Positions 1 through 7,629 of a DNA stretch of 21,785 nucleotides are shown in pieces. The notes beneath the pieces are model-generated. The model made no database searches. It was given only the letters and a program-made list of their open reading frames with translations, and was not told the DNA's origin. The DNA is from Ignavibacteria bacterium UBA2333 (GTDB lineage Bacteria > Bacteroidota > Ignavibacteria > Kapaibacteriales > Kapaibacteriaceae). Numbering within the stretch: the stretch's first letter is position 1; each line of letters starts with the position of its first letter. A program made the translations under genes and the position numbers. The stretch lies in the NCBI GenBank assembly GCA_002344895.1, contig DDUR01000072.1, forward strand, positions 1 through 21,785, in the 5' to 3' direction.

Positions 1-8
1 CCCCACCA

Positions 9-944
9 TTAACCCCATCTGCCTCCCCTCTTCCTATGCATCAACGACGCAATGATGCTTACGGCAAGGGTCACGGCGATTACACCAAGGGCAACGTCGA
101 TCGGGATTTTGTACCAATGCATAATGAACATCTTCACGCCGATAAACGTGAGGATAAACGACAGCCCGTATTTAAGGTAGTGGAACAGGTCCATCACGCC
201 GGCAACGGCGAAGAAAAGGGAACGCAGTCCCATGACGGCGAAGACGTTCGACGTAAAGACAATAAAGGGGTCGTTTGTGACGGCGAAGATGGCCGGTATA
301 CTATCAACGGCGAAGATGAGGTCGGTAAACTCAACAACTAAGACAACAACAAAGAGTGGCGTGAACCAACGCACTCCGTCCTTCATTATACTGAATCGCT
401 CTTGATGGTATTCCGGCGTTATACGCAGGAATCTCCGTGCCAGCCGCACAACAGCATTCTTTTCAAGATCCTCGGCTTCTTCCTTGTCGAGCGCCATCCT
501 GATCCCCGTAAAGATGAGGAAGGCGCCAAAAACATAGAAGATCCAGTCAAAGGCATGGATGAGTGCACTTCCAAGGGCAATCATGGTTCCACGCATCACA
601 AGTGCACCAACAATGCCCCAGAAAAGGACCTTGTGGTGATACTGCGGGGCGACCTTAAAGTATCGCAGGATGAGAATGATCACAAAGATGTTGTCAACCG
701 AGAGCGATTGCTCCAGGAGATATCCCGCAAAGAATTCCTTTGCACGGTCAACACCAAACTCCCAGTAGACAAAGCCATTAAAGGCCATTGCAAGTGTTAC
801 CCAGAAGGCTGACCAGCCGAGGGCTTCACTGAGTTTGACCACGTGAGGTGTCTTGTTAAAGACGCCCAGGTCAAGCGAGAGCAAGATGAGAACGAGAACG
901 ATAAAGCCGGTGTATAACCAGACTTCGGGTATGGCATGGAGCAT
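9..944 (-). CDS. terC: TerC/Alx family integral membrane protein
   Basis: A 311-residue polytopic membrane protein of the TerC family, close in length to the Alx branch (about 320 residues). Family members are linked to metal-ion handling, and Alx to manganese export; the substrate here is inferred. Hydrophobic segments fill most of the chain, with a charged cytoplasmic-type loop at about 153-192. The two family signatures of acidic membrane residues are present: E78, D84 and N85 in the LEQSLSVDN segment, and E205, D208 and D214 in the VEFTDLIFAVDS segment. The reading frame stays open to 1022, but the ATG at 944 is preferred. It puts the protein start directly before the first membrane helix, and the upstream codons overlap polA. 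It diverges from polA and has its own promoter box (TATGTTTG, 973 down to 966). No Shine-Dalgarno site is obvious. The gene is complete; its TAA is at the very left edge of the window. Confidence 0.9.
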   Translation of the reverse strand: MLHAIPEVWLYTGFIVLVLILLSLDLGVFNKTPHVVKLSEALGWSAFWVTLAMAFNGFVYWEFGVDRAKEFFAGYLLEQSLSVDNIFVIILILRYFKVAPQYHHKVLFWGIVGALVMRGTMIALGSALIHAFDWIFYVFGAFLIFTGIRMALDKEEAEDLEKNAVVRLARRFLRITPEYHQERFSIMKDGVRWFTPLFVVVLVVEFTDLIFAVDSIPAIFAVTNDPFIVFTSNVFAVMGLRSLFFAVAGVMDLFHYLKYGLSFILTFIGVKMFIMHWYKIPIDVALGVIAVTLAVSIIASLMHRKRGGRWG

Positions 945-965
945 GTGCGTCCGAGGTGATTCCCG

Positions 966-989
966 CAAACATACGGGGCCGTATCTTCG
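966..989. promoter_or_regulatory. Back-to-back divergent promoter boxes on a palindrome
   Basis: The 55 bases between the terC-like gene and polA contain the inverted repeat ATACGG-GG-CCGTAT (971-984). Reading outward, each arm runs into a Bacteroidota-type -7 box (consensus TAnnTTTG): TATGTTTG on the minus strand (973 to 966, perfect match) and TATCTTCG on the plus strand (982-989, one mismatch). The boxes are only eight bases apart, so polymerase probably cannot occupy both at once. Neither has a convincing -33 TTTG. The predicted polA leader would be only about seven bases; the terC leader would be about 18. Confidence 0.45.
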
Positions 990-999
990 CAAGCCCCCT

Positions 1000-3864
1000 A
1001 TGCCCCATCCCCTCATCCTCATCGATGGTATGTCCCTGGTCTTCCGCGCCTATCACGCGCTGTCAAGATCAGGTATGGCCTCACCCAGCGGGGAACCGTC
1101 GTTCGCCGTTTTTGCCTTCGCAAATATTCTCCTGTCGCTGCTCGAAAAACACCGTCCTGATGCCATTTGTGTGGTGTTTGATACGGCTGAGCCAACGTTC
1201 CGGCATGAGATGTTTGCCGACTATAAGGCCCATCGTGATGCCTTCCCGGAAGATCTTGTCCCTCAGTTGGGGCGGATTAAGGACCTGATATCACTTATGG
1301 GGCTGCAACGCCTTGAATTGCCTGGGTTTGAGGCCGATGATATTATCGGGACAATTGCACGTCGTGAGTCGGAAGATGGCCATGAAGTGCTCTGTGTAAC
1401 GTCGGATAAGGACTATTTCCAGCTCGTAAATGACAGGGTAAAAATTCTCCGTCCAGGTAAGGACGTTGGAGAATACGATGTCTACGATGCTACTCGGGTA
1501 AAAGAAAAGTTCGGAGTTGGTCCAGAACACGTTATTGACGTTCTTGCCCTCATCGGCGACGCGTCAGATAATGTCCCTGGCGTAAAGGGTGTCGGCGAAA
1601 AAACGGCCATACCGCTCATTGAACAATTCGGATCGCTGGAAGCCCTTTACGAGAATCTCGAAAAGGTGGAACGTGCGTCGGTAAAAACAAAGCTTGAGAC
1701 GGACCGTGAAAAGGCGTTTTTGTCCAAGACCCTCGTCACGATCCACACCGATGTTCCTATTGATGCAAAACGTGTAGCCCTTAGCCGCGCAGAGATGAAC
1801 TTTGATGGTATTGATTCTCTCTGTGAAGAGCTCGGTTTTCACACGTTACGTCGCAGGTTCAAAAAGATCGCCAATCCAGGCGGTGAGAATGATTCACCGA
1901 GTAATGCTCCTGCTTCGTCGGCATCAACGTCTTCCGCTTCCGGAGAGTGGTCGGCCGAGTCATCAGCACACGCTGAAGCAGTTGCCATCTCGTCATCACT
2001 CGCTACACTTGATTCTACACCACACACGTATGTTCTCGTTCACACTCCTTCAGGTCTGGATGAGATGGTAAAGGGGCTCAAAGGGGCAACGATTCTGAGT
2101 GTTGACCTTGAGACAACGTCATTACATGCCATGACGTGTGGTGTTGTTGGGATGAGCCTGTGTGCCGAAGAGGGTACGGCCTACTACATTGCCATTGACG
2201 ATCCCGCCGATACATCCTCTACCGTCCTGTTTGGTGACGATGAACGCGGTCCTCGCGAGTTACTACCTGTCGATGATGTAATGACGGCCGTTCGACCGTT
2301 ACTTACAGATACGAAAATTGGTAAAACTGGACAGAATCTTAAGTTTGATGCCCTTATCCTCTCACGATACGGTATTGATGTTTCGCCGGTAGCGTTTGAT
2401 ACGATGTTGGCGAGTTACATCCTTGATCCCGACAAACAACACAATCTGGATGCACTTTGTGAGCGTTGGTTGTCGTACCGACCAATTCCGATAACACAGC
2501 TTATCGGCGAAAAACGTGGTGCCCAGAAGTCGATGCGTGATGTTGATCTCAGCATCATCACAGACTATGCCGCAGAGGATGCTGACGTAGCGCTAAAACT
2601 CACAAACATCCTCAAACCACGACTTGTTGACGAGGGTTTACTCGACCTTGCAGAACGTGTTGAGTTTCCGCTGATCCCCGTCCTTGTAACCATGGAGCGG
2701 AACGGTATTCGTATTGATCGTACGGCTCTGGGTGACATGGCCGACTTTATGCGATCGGAGGCGATTCGACTCGAAGCTGAAATCTGGAAAGAAGCCGGCC
2801 AGGAGTTTACCGTGTCAAGCCCCAAACAGCTGGGCGAAATCCTGTTTGATAAACTCATGTTGCCAGCAGGCAAAAAGACAAAAACAGGGTATAGTACAGA
2901 CTCATCAGTACTGACTGAACTCGCCGAAACATATCCAATTGCAGGACTTGTTCTTGAATACCGATTGGTAGAAAAGTTGAGAAGTACGTATGTTGAGGCA
3001 CTACCGAAACTGATTAATCCGACGACGGGACGTGTCCATACAACATACAATCAGACCGTTGCTGCAACAGGCCGACTCAGTAGTACCGATCCTAACCTCC
3101 AGAACATTCCGATCCGTAGCGAACTCGGACTGCGTATTCGTAAGGCCTTTGTTCCGCAGGCTAAGGATGCCGTGATTCTGTCTGCCGACTATTCGCAGAT
3201 TGAACTCCGTATCATGGCCGCCATTTCCGGTGATACAACCTTACGTGAAGCCTTTGCTGCCGGTGCCGACATTCACTCTGCCACGGCCGCAGTCCTGTAC
3301 GACGTGGATCTTGCCAATGTAACATCAGATCAGCGACGTGTGGCGAAGACGGTAAACTTTGGGATAATGTACGGTCTGGGTGCCTTTGGCCTTGCCCAAC
3401 GTCTTGGAATTCCACGCGGTGAGGGCCAAGCCATCATCAACAACTACTTTGAGAAGTATCCTGGTATACGATCCTACATTGACACGACCATCGCTGAAAC
3501 GCGTGAACGTGGATATGCGGCTACGTTACTTGGACGGCGCCGGTACTTCCCAATGATTCAAAGTAACAATCGTGGTCTTCGTACAGCTGCTGAACGAGCA
3601 GCGATCAACATGCCCATTCAGGGTACAGCAGCGGACATGATGAAACTCGCCATGATCCGTGTACATGATCGGATGAAACGGGAAGGATATCGATCACTCA
3701 TGATGTTACAAGTTCATGATGAACTCGTCTTTGAGGCCTTCACAGATGAAGTGGAGTCACTCCGCGCAGCCGTTGTCGAAGAAATGCAGAATGCCTTACC
3801 GCTTGATGGAGTGCCAGTGATTGTTGAAACGGGTAGTGGGGCCTCGTGGTATGAAGCCCATTGA
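1000..3864 (+). CDS. polA: DNA polymerase I with 5'-3' exonuclease and proofreading domains
   Basis: A full-length, three-domain repair and Okazaki-processing polymerase of 954 residues. The 5'-3' exonuclease domain covers about 1-290, with the FDxxxxTFRHE segment, GFEADD (109-114), TSDKD (134-138) and the helix-hairpin-helix GVKGVGEKT. A Ser/Ala/Glu-rich linker of about 50 residues follows (291-342). The 3'-5' exonuclease domain (about 343-545) keeps all the metal-site residues: D369 and E371 in DLETT, D450 in GQNLKFD, and Y523 and D527 in YAAED. Proofreading is therefore predicted to be active, unlike in many bacterial PolAs. The polymerase domain has motif A DYSQIELR (730-737), motif B RRVAKTVNFGIMYG with K783, and motif C QVHDE (904-908). 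The frame is open upstream, but the ATG at 1000 matches the family N-terminus (LILIDGMSLVFRAYHAL). There is no Shine-Dalgarno site and the promoter box lies only 10 bases away, which suggests a nearly leaderless message. The last 14 bases overlap the next gene. Confidence 0.97.
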   Translation: MPHPLILIDGMSLVFRAYHALSRSGMASPSGEPSFAVFAFANILLSLLEKHRPDAICVVFDTAEPTFRHEMFADYKAHRDAFPEDLVPQLGRIKDLISLMGLQRLELPGFEADDIIGTIARRESEDGHEVLCVTSDKDYFQLVNDRVKILRPGKDVGEYDVYDATRVKEKFGVGPEHVIDVLALIGDASDNVPGVKGVGEKTAIPLIEQFGSLEALYENLEKVERASVKTKLETDREKAFLSKTLVTIHTDVPIDAKRVALSRAEMNFDGIDSLCEELGFHTLRRRFKKIANPGGENDSPSNAPASSASTSSASGEWSAESSAHAEAVAISSSLATLDSTPHTYVLVHTPSGLDEMVKGLKGATILSVDLETTSLHAMTCGVVGMSLCAEEGTAYYIAIDDPADTSSTVLFGDDERGPRELLPVDDVMTAVRPLLTDTKIGKTGQNLKFDALILSRYGIDVSPVAFDTMLASYILDPDKQHNLDALCERWLSYRPIPITQLIGEKRGAQKSMRDVDLSIITDYAAEDADVALKLTNILKPRLVDEGLLDLAERVEFPLIPVLVTMERNGIRIDRTALGDMADFMRSEAIRLEAEIWKEAGQEFTVSSPKQLGEILFDKLMLPAGKKTKTGYSTDSSVLTELAETYPIAGLVLEYRLVEKLRSTYVEALPKLINPTTGRVHTTYNQTVAATGRLSSTDPNLQNIPIRSELGLRIRKAFVPQAKDAVILSADYSQIELRIMAAISGDTTLREAFAAGADIHSATAAVLYDVDLANVTSDQRRVAKTVNFGIMYGLGAFGLAQRLGIPRGEGQAIINNYFEKYPGIRSYIDTTIAETRERGYAATLLGRRRYFPMIQSNNRGLRTAAERAAINMPIQGTAADMMKLAMIRVHDRMKREGYRSLMMLQVHDELVFEAFTDEVESLRAAVVEEMQNALPLDGVPVIVETGSGASWYEAH

Positions 3865-5353
3865 AGCACTCCTCCTTGGTGTAATCCAGGGAGCAACGGA
3901 ATTTATACCCATTTCAAGTACTGCCCATTTGACAGTGGCTGCAGCAGCTCTTGGAGTTATCGACCCCGTTCATCCGGAACGCTGGACGGCCTTTATGGCC
4001 ACAATACAGCTCGGGACGCTTGCTGCCGTGATAGCCTACTTTATGAAGGACATCGTATCGATGACAAGGGCCTTTGTTCGCGAGAACATTGGTTCAAGCC
4101 GAAAGCCCCTTGCCGAGCAAAGCGAGGCAGCCCGTTTATCGTGGCTAGTTATCATCGGTAGTATACCCATCGTCGTGATTGGCCTTGTGTTGAAGGACTT
4201 CATTGAGGGTGCTTTTACAAAGGACCTCGACGTCATTGCCGCAAGTATGATTGGAGTTGCCCTGTTATTGGCATTGGCCGATCGACGTGCAACATTTACG
4301 CGAACAACAAAGGACATGACGATTACGGATGCCGTAACGATTGGGGCGGCACAAGCACTAGCTCTTATTCCAGGATCGTCGCGGAGTGGCACAACCATTA
4401 TGGCCGGCCTGTTCCGTGGGCTCACACGTGAAGATGCAGCACGGTTTAGCTTCCTTTTGTCACTGCCAGCCATACTGGGGGCAGGTGTGTTGCAGTTTGC
4501 CAAAGAAGTTCATCACATTACATGGGACGATGGAGGATTACAGCTTGTAATTGCGACAGTCGCAGCAGCCATCAGCGGGTACTGGTCCATCGCCTTTCTG
4601 TTGGGATATCTCCGGAAAAAGTCGTTGATGATCTTTATCGTGTACCGACTGTGTTTTGGCGTTGCGATTCTCGTCACGTCATGCGCACAACCCCAAGACG
4701 ATCCGAAAGCCATCATCAATAAGCCTATGGAGCAACCGGCAGCGTCGGCACCCGGGACGGATTCCGTTGATGAGATTGCGGATAGGACCGATACAGCAAG
4801 TATTACCCACTTTGCGACCATCCGCACGTCCAAGGGTACGATTGTGCTGGGCCTGTATGGCGATGATGCTCCAAAGACCGTGGCGAATTTTGTAGCTCTA
4901 GCACGATCGAAGTACTATGATGGCGTGCTAATCCATCGTGTCTCAAAGGGCTTTATTGTCCAGGCTGGCGACCCCACAACACGCAGTTCGCAGAATCGAC
5001 AGGAATGGGGCAAAGGGGGCACAACGGCTGATGGGAAGCCACTTCCCGAAGAACTCGACCCAGCTCTACCGTCGGCGCGTATTGGTTATGCAAAGGGTGT
5101 TGTAGCCATGGCTCGAAAACAAGCATCGGGCACAGGAACGAGTCAATTTTTCATTTGTCTCGAGAAAGCTGTGCAATTGCCGTATCAATACACGATCTTT
5201 GGAAGAGTTCTGGAGGGAATCGAATTTGTCGACGACATTGCGTCGGTTGACATTGAGCCCGGACCTCTTGGAGAAACGGACGGTGTGCCAAAACAACCAA
5301 TTGTGATCTCGTCCGTCAGAATCTCGTCCGCTCCGGCGGTTTCACCTCGTTAA
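3851..5353 (+). CDS. uppP: Undecaprenyl-diphosphate phosphatase (UppP/BacA) fused to a cyclophilin-type peptidyl-prolyl isomerase
   Basis: A 500-residue protein made of two complete domains in one uninterrupted frame. Residues 1 to about 277 are a normal-length UppP, the membrane phosphatase that recycles the C55 lipid carrier of cell-wall synthesis. It has the (E/Q)xxxE site as Q13 and E17 in QGATEFIPISS, H26, and the PGSSRSGTT loop with R178 (174-182). The last membrane helix, at about 260-277, ends in V-T-S-C. A Pro/Asp/Ala-rich tether of about 40 residues follows. A cyclophilin domain then covers about 319-493, with IHRV (R363), F368, Q371, GDP, SQFFI (431-435) and a leucine where human CypA has its cyclosporin-binding tryptophan. 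UppPs normally stop after the last helix. The ATG at 3851 gives the family N-terminus and overlaps polA by 14 bases. I see no frameshift or stop at the junction. The cyclophilin is predicted to be held on the outer face of the inner membrane; that topology is inferred. Confidence 0.88.
   Translation: MKPIEALLLGVIQGATEFIPISSTAHLTVAAAALGVIDPVHPERWTAFMATIQLGTLAAVIAYFMKDIVSMTRAFVRENIGSSRKPLAEQSEAARLSWLVIIGSIPIVVIGLVLKDFIEGAFTKDLDVIAASMIGVALLLALADRRATFTRTTKDMTITDAVTIGAAQALALIPGSSRSGTTIMAGLFRGLTREDAARFSFLLSLPAILGAGVLQFAKEVHHITWDDGGLQLVIATVAAAISGYWSIAFLLGYLRKKSLMIFIVYRLCFGVAILVTSCAQPQDDPKAIINKPMEQPAASAPGTDSVDEIADRTDTASITHFATIRTSKGTIVLGLYGDDAPKTVANFVALARSKYYDGVLIHRVSKGFIVQAGDPTTRSSQNRQEWGKGGTTADGKPLPEELDPALPSARIGYAKGVVAMARKQASGTGTSQFFICLEKAVQLPYQYTIFGRVLEGIEFVDDIASVDIEPGPLGETDGVPKQPIVISSVRISSAPAVSPR
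4628..4684 (+). other. Possible internal start with lipobox-like end at the UppP/cyclophilin junction
   Basis: An in-frame ATG at 4628 (M260 of the fusion) opens the last UppP membrane helix. Read from there, the helix would look like a short lipoprotein signal ending in V-T-S-C, with the cysteine codon at 4682-4684, followed by a hydrophilic tether typical of lipoproteins. Against this, the n-region has a single arginine and no lysine, and there is no good Shine-Dalgarno site. It may be a relic of an ancestral separate lipoprotein gene, or chance. Confidence 0.22.
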
Positions 5354-5372
5354 TCACTCAATTTTCTGGTGT

Positions 5373-6047
5373 ATGACCACGATGCACAGCAGCACAGCAC
5401 ACATGTACGTGAGAACGATGTTCTCCACCACAACGTTGATGGCCGCCATTGTCTTTTTCCTGGCAACCGTCACGACTTCAGCGCAAAAGTCTACCAAGTC
5501 CGATAAGAATCAGCAATCATCAACTGCAGCACAAACGAAAACGGAGAGCAAGAAGATGCCAGAGTACGTCATCACCGTCCGCCAGGGAAATAAAGAACTC
5601 GGAAAGATGACGATCCGCCTTTGGCCGGACGTTGCACCGAACCACGTTAAACACTTTGATGCACGTGTTCGCGAAGGATATTATAACGGCACGGCCTTTC
5701 ATCGTGTCATTCCTGACTTTATGATTCAAGGTGGCGACCCAAACAGTAAGTCGGGTGCGCGTGAATCATGGGGCACAGGAGGCCATCCTGAGAAAGTAAA
5801 CGCTGAGTTCAGCGACAAGAGCCACGTTCGTGGTGTGATTTCTGCTGCTCGCACACAAGATCCAAACAGTTATGGTGGCCAGTTCTTTATTTGTGTTGGC
5901 AACCCAACATTTCTCGACCGTCAGTATACAGCCTTTGGCGAGGTCGTAAGCGGCATGGAAGTGGCTGATGTTGTTGTCAATTCACCGCGTGATGGTCGCG
6001 ACAATCCTCTCGAAAAGATCGAGATGACGATTGCTCCGAAGGAATAA
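5373..6047 (+). CDS. Secreted cyclophilin-type peptidyl-prolyl cis-trans isomerase
   Basis: A 224-residue protein predicted to speed cis-trans isomerisation of X-Pro bonds in the periplasm. A signal peptide is visible, with a hydrophobic core FFLATV and likely cleavage after TTSA before Q38. A low-complexity Ser/Thr/Lys/Gln stretch follows, then a cyclophilin domain from about residue 64 to the end. Active-site residues are in place: FHRVIPDFMIQGGDP (R, F, M and Q) and GGQFFI. The cyclosporin-contact tryptophan is replaced by phenylalanine (PTFLD), as in many bacterial members. The first ATG is reported. Starts at 5403 (MYVRTMF, which places an arginine before the core) or 5418 are also possible. 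It starts 19 bases after the UppP-cyclophilin fusion, so two cyclophilins are encoded side by side. They differ in anchoring and in sequence around the active site, so this is not a recent duplication. Confidence 0.92.
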   Translation: MTTMHSSTAHMYVRTMFSTTTLMAAIVFFLATVTTSAQKSTKSDKNQQSSTAAQTKTESKKMPEYVITVRQGNKELGKMTIRLWPDVAPNHVKHFDARVREGYYNGTAFHRVIPDFMIQGGDPNSKSGARESWGTGGHPEKVNAEFSDKSHVRGVISAARTQDPNSYGGQFFICVGNPTFLDRQYTAFGEVVSGMEVADVVVNSPRDGRDNPLEKIEMTIAPKE

Positions 6048-6054
6048 TCGCGGA

Positions 6055-7629
6055 ATGACGCAGGCATCTGGGGACATAGGGGGATTTGTGAGGCTGATTG
6101 CACTTTGTTGTGCCGTCGTCGTTTGTTCGACGTCGGCACTACCACAAGGCCAGATCACGTCGGACTCGACGTATCTGCCGAAGAATCTTGGACCGATGGT
6201 AAACAGTCCGTACGATGACATCCTTCCGGTGATTTCACCGGACGGACGGACGTTGTACTTCTGTCGTAGTCAGGATCCAAAGAACGTCGGCGGTGCTGGA
6301 CGTCAGGACATCTGGTATTCAGAACTTCAGCCCGATGGCACGTGGAGTCAGGCACAGAATGTTGGTGCGCCATTAAACAATCGCGACAACAACTACCTCT
6401 GTTCGATTACACCCGACGGCAACACCATCATCGTTGGTGATTCCTACAGCGACGCACGGCGTCGTCAACGCAGTATTGCCGTGTCAACGCGGTCATCGGA
6501 CGGCTGGACTGTTCCAAAACCGATTGACATCAAGGCATTCTACAACAACAACCGCTACGGTGAGTTCTGTCTGGCTAACGACGGCAAGAACATGATTCTC
6601 GCCATTGAACGGACCGATTCTCGAGGTGGAAAGGATCTGTACCTTGTGCGACGTATCGACGATAGCACATGGACGGAACCGCTAAATCTTGGACCGGTTG
6701 TGAATTCCGAAGGTCACGAGGCAACGCCGTTTATCGCTTCTGATAACTCGTCGCTCTATTTCGCCTCCGATGGACATGGCGGGTATGGTGCCTTTGATGT
6801 ATTTGTGACACGTCGACTCGACTCAACGTGGACGTCGTGGTCAGAGCCTGAAAATCTCGGACCAACGATCAATACAAACGGATGGGACCTGTATTACACG
6901 ATTCCAGCTGCTGGTGACTATGCCTATTATGTTTCGTACAACAATTCGTACGGAGCAGGTGACATCTTTCGTATTCGACTACCTGAGAATGTTCGTCCAC
7001 GTCCTGTAGTCCTCATCACAGGTCGTGTGTTGAACAAAAAAACTGGTGAGCCGATTGAAGCTGACATCTTCTACGAACTGTTGCCGGAAGGAAAGGAACT
7101 TGGTCGAGCTCACTCGGCTCCGGTGACAGGTAACTACAAGATTGTGTTGCCAGCTGGTAGTAACTACGGCTTCCGAGCAAGTGCGCCAGGATTTCTTAGC
7201 GTGAATGACAACATCGATCTGACGAAGCTGACGCAATACACGGAGATCAAACGAGATCTGTACTTGGTTCCAATCGAAGAAGGAACACAAGCTGAACTCA
7301 ACAATCTCTTTTTTGACTATGCCGTGGCGACACTTCGCCCCGAGTCGTTCCCAGAACTCAATCGTATCGCGCAGATGCTCGTTGAGAGCCCTACGATGAC
7401 AATCCGCCTTGAAGGTCACACTGATGATCGTGGAGGCGACGAATACAATCAACGACTTTCTGATGCACGTGCTCAAGCCGTGCTCGAATACATTCAAAAA
7501 CGCGGCAACATCGATCCATCTCGTCTGTCGAGTAAAGGATTTGGTGAAACAAAACCTATCGACACAAACGAAACCGACGAAGGTCGACAAAGTAATCGCC
7601 GCGTGGAGATCATCATCGTTACCAAATGA
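6055..7629 (+). CDS. PorE-like envelope protein: PD40 propeller, carboxypeptidase-regulatory-like domain and OmpA C-terminal domain
   Basis: A 524-residue exported protein. After a signal peptide (core IALCCAVVVC, likely cleavage near STSA) come five PD40/WD40-like blades at about 45-310. They are marked by repeated N-[LV]-G-x-x-[VIL]-N phrases (NLGPMVN, NVGAPLN, NLGPVVN, NLGPTIN) and SPDG/TPDG turns. A carboxypeptidase-regulatory-like beta domain follows at about 320-385 (ITGRVLNKKTGEPIEA). The C-terminal OmpA-like domain (about 412-522) carries the peptidoglycan-binding signature GHTDDRG with D457, and LSDARA with R472. This order matches PorE, the peptidoglycan-anchored component of the type IX secretion system, except that PorE's N-terminal TPRs are missing and no good lipobox is seen. 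It could instead be a general OmpA-type anchor. The ATG at 6055 lies seven bases after the cyclophilin stop, and the stop overlaps the next start in an ATGA. Confidence 0.88.
   Translation: MTQASGDIGGFVRLIALCCAVVVCSTSALPQGQITSDSTYLPKNLGPMVNSPYDDILPVISPDGRTLYFCRSQDPKNVGGAGRQDIWYSELQPDGTWSQAQNVGAPLNNRDNNYLCSITPDGNTIIVGDSYSDARRRQRSIAVSTRSSDGWTVPKPIDIKAFYNNNRYGEFCLANDGKNMILAIERTDSRGGKDLYLVRRIDDSTWTEPLNLGPVVNSEGHEATPFIASDNSSLYFASDGHGGYGAFDVFVTRRLDSTWTSWSEPENLGPTINTNGWDLYYTIPAAGDYAYYVSYNNSYGAGDIFRIRLPENVRPRPVVLITGRVLNKKTGEPIEADIFYELLPEGKELGRAHSAPVTGNYKIVLPAGSNYGFRASAPGFLSVNDNIDLTKLTQYTEIKRDLYLVPIEEGTQAELNNLFFDYAVATLRPESFPELNRIAQMLVESPTMTIRLEGHTDDRGGDEYNQRLSDARAQAVLEYIQKRGNIDPSRLSSKGFGETKPIDTNETDEGRQSNRRVEIIIVTK

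Noticed and set aside
402..812. A plus-strand reading frame of 136 codons, and similar ones at 36-341, opposite the terC-like gene
   Set aside because: The products are charged, low-complexity sequences opposite a strongly conserved membrane protein, so they are antisense shadows.
945..999. A manganese riboswitch (yybP-ykoY type) upstream of the terC-like gene, as in E. coli alx
   Set aside because: Only 55 bases separate the gene from polA, and the predicted leader is under 20 bases, too short for the aptamer.
3851..5353. UppP and cyclophilin as two genes separated by a sequencing frameshift
   Set aside because: The frame is continuous with sensible protein on both sides. No shift is needed to join the domains, and a lost stop is the only error that could explain it.
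6979..7590. A 203-codon minus-strand frame opposite the OmpA domain
   Set aside because: It lies wholly opposite a conserved OmpA/carboxypeptidase-regulatory region and shows no signal, motif or start site of its own.
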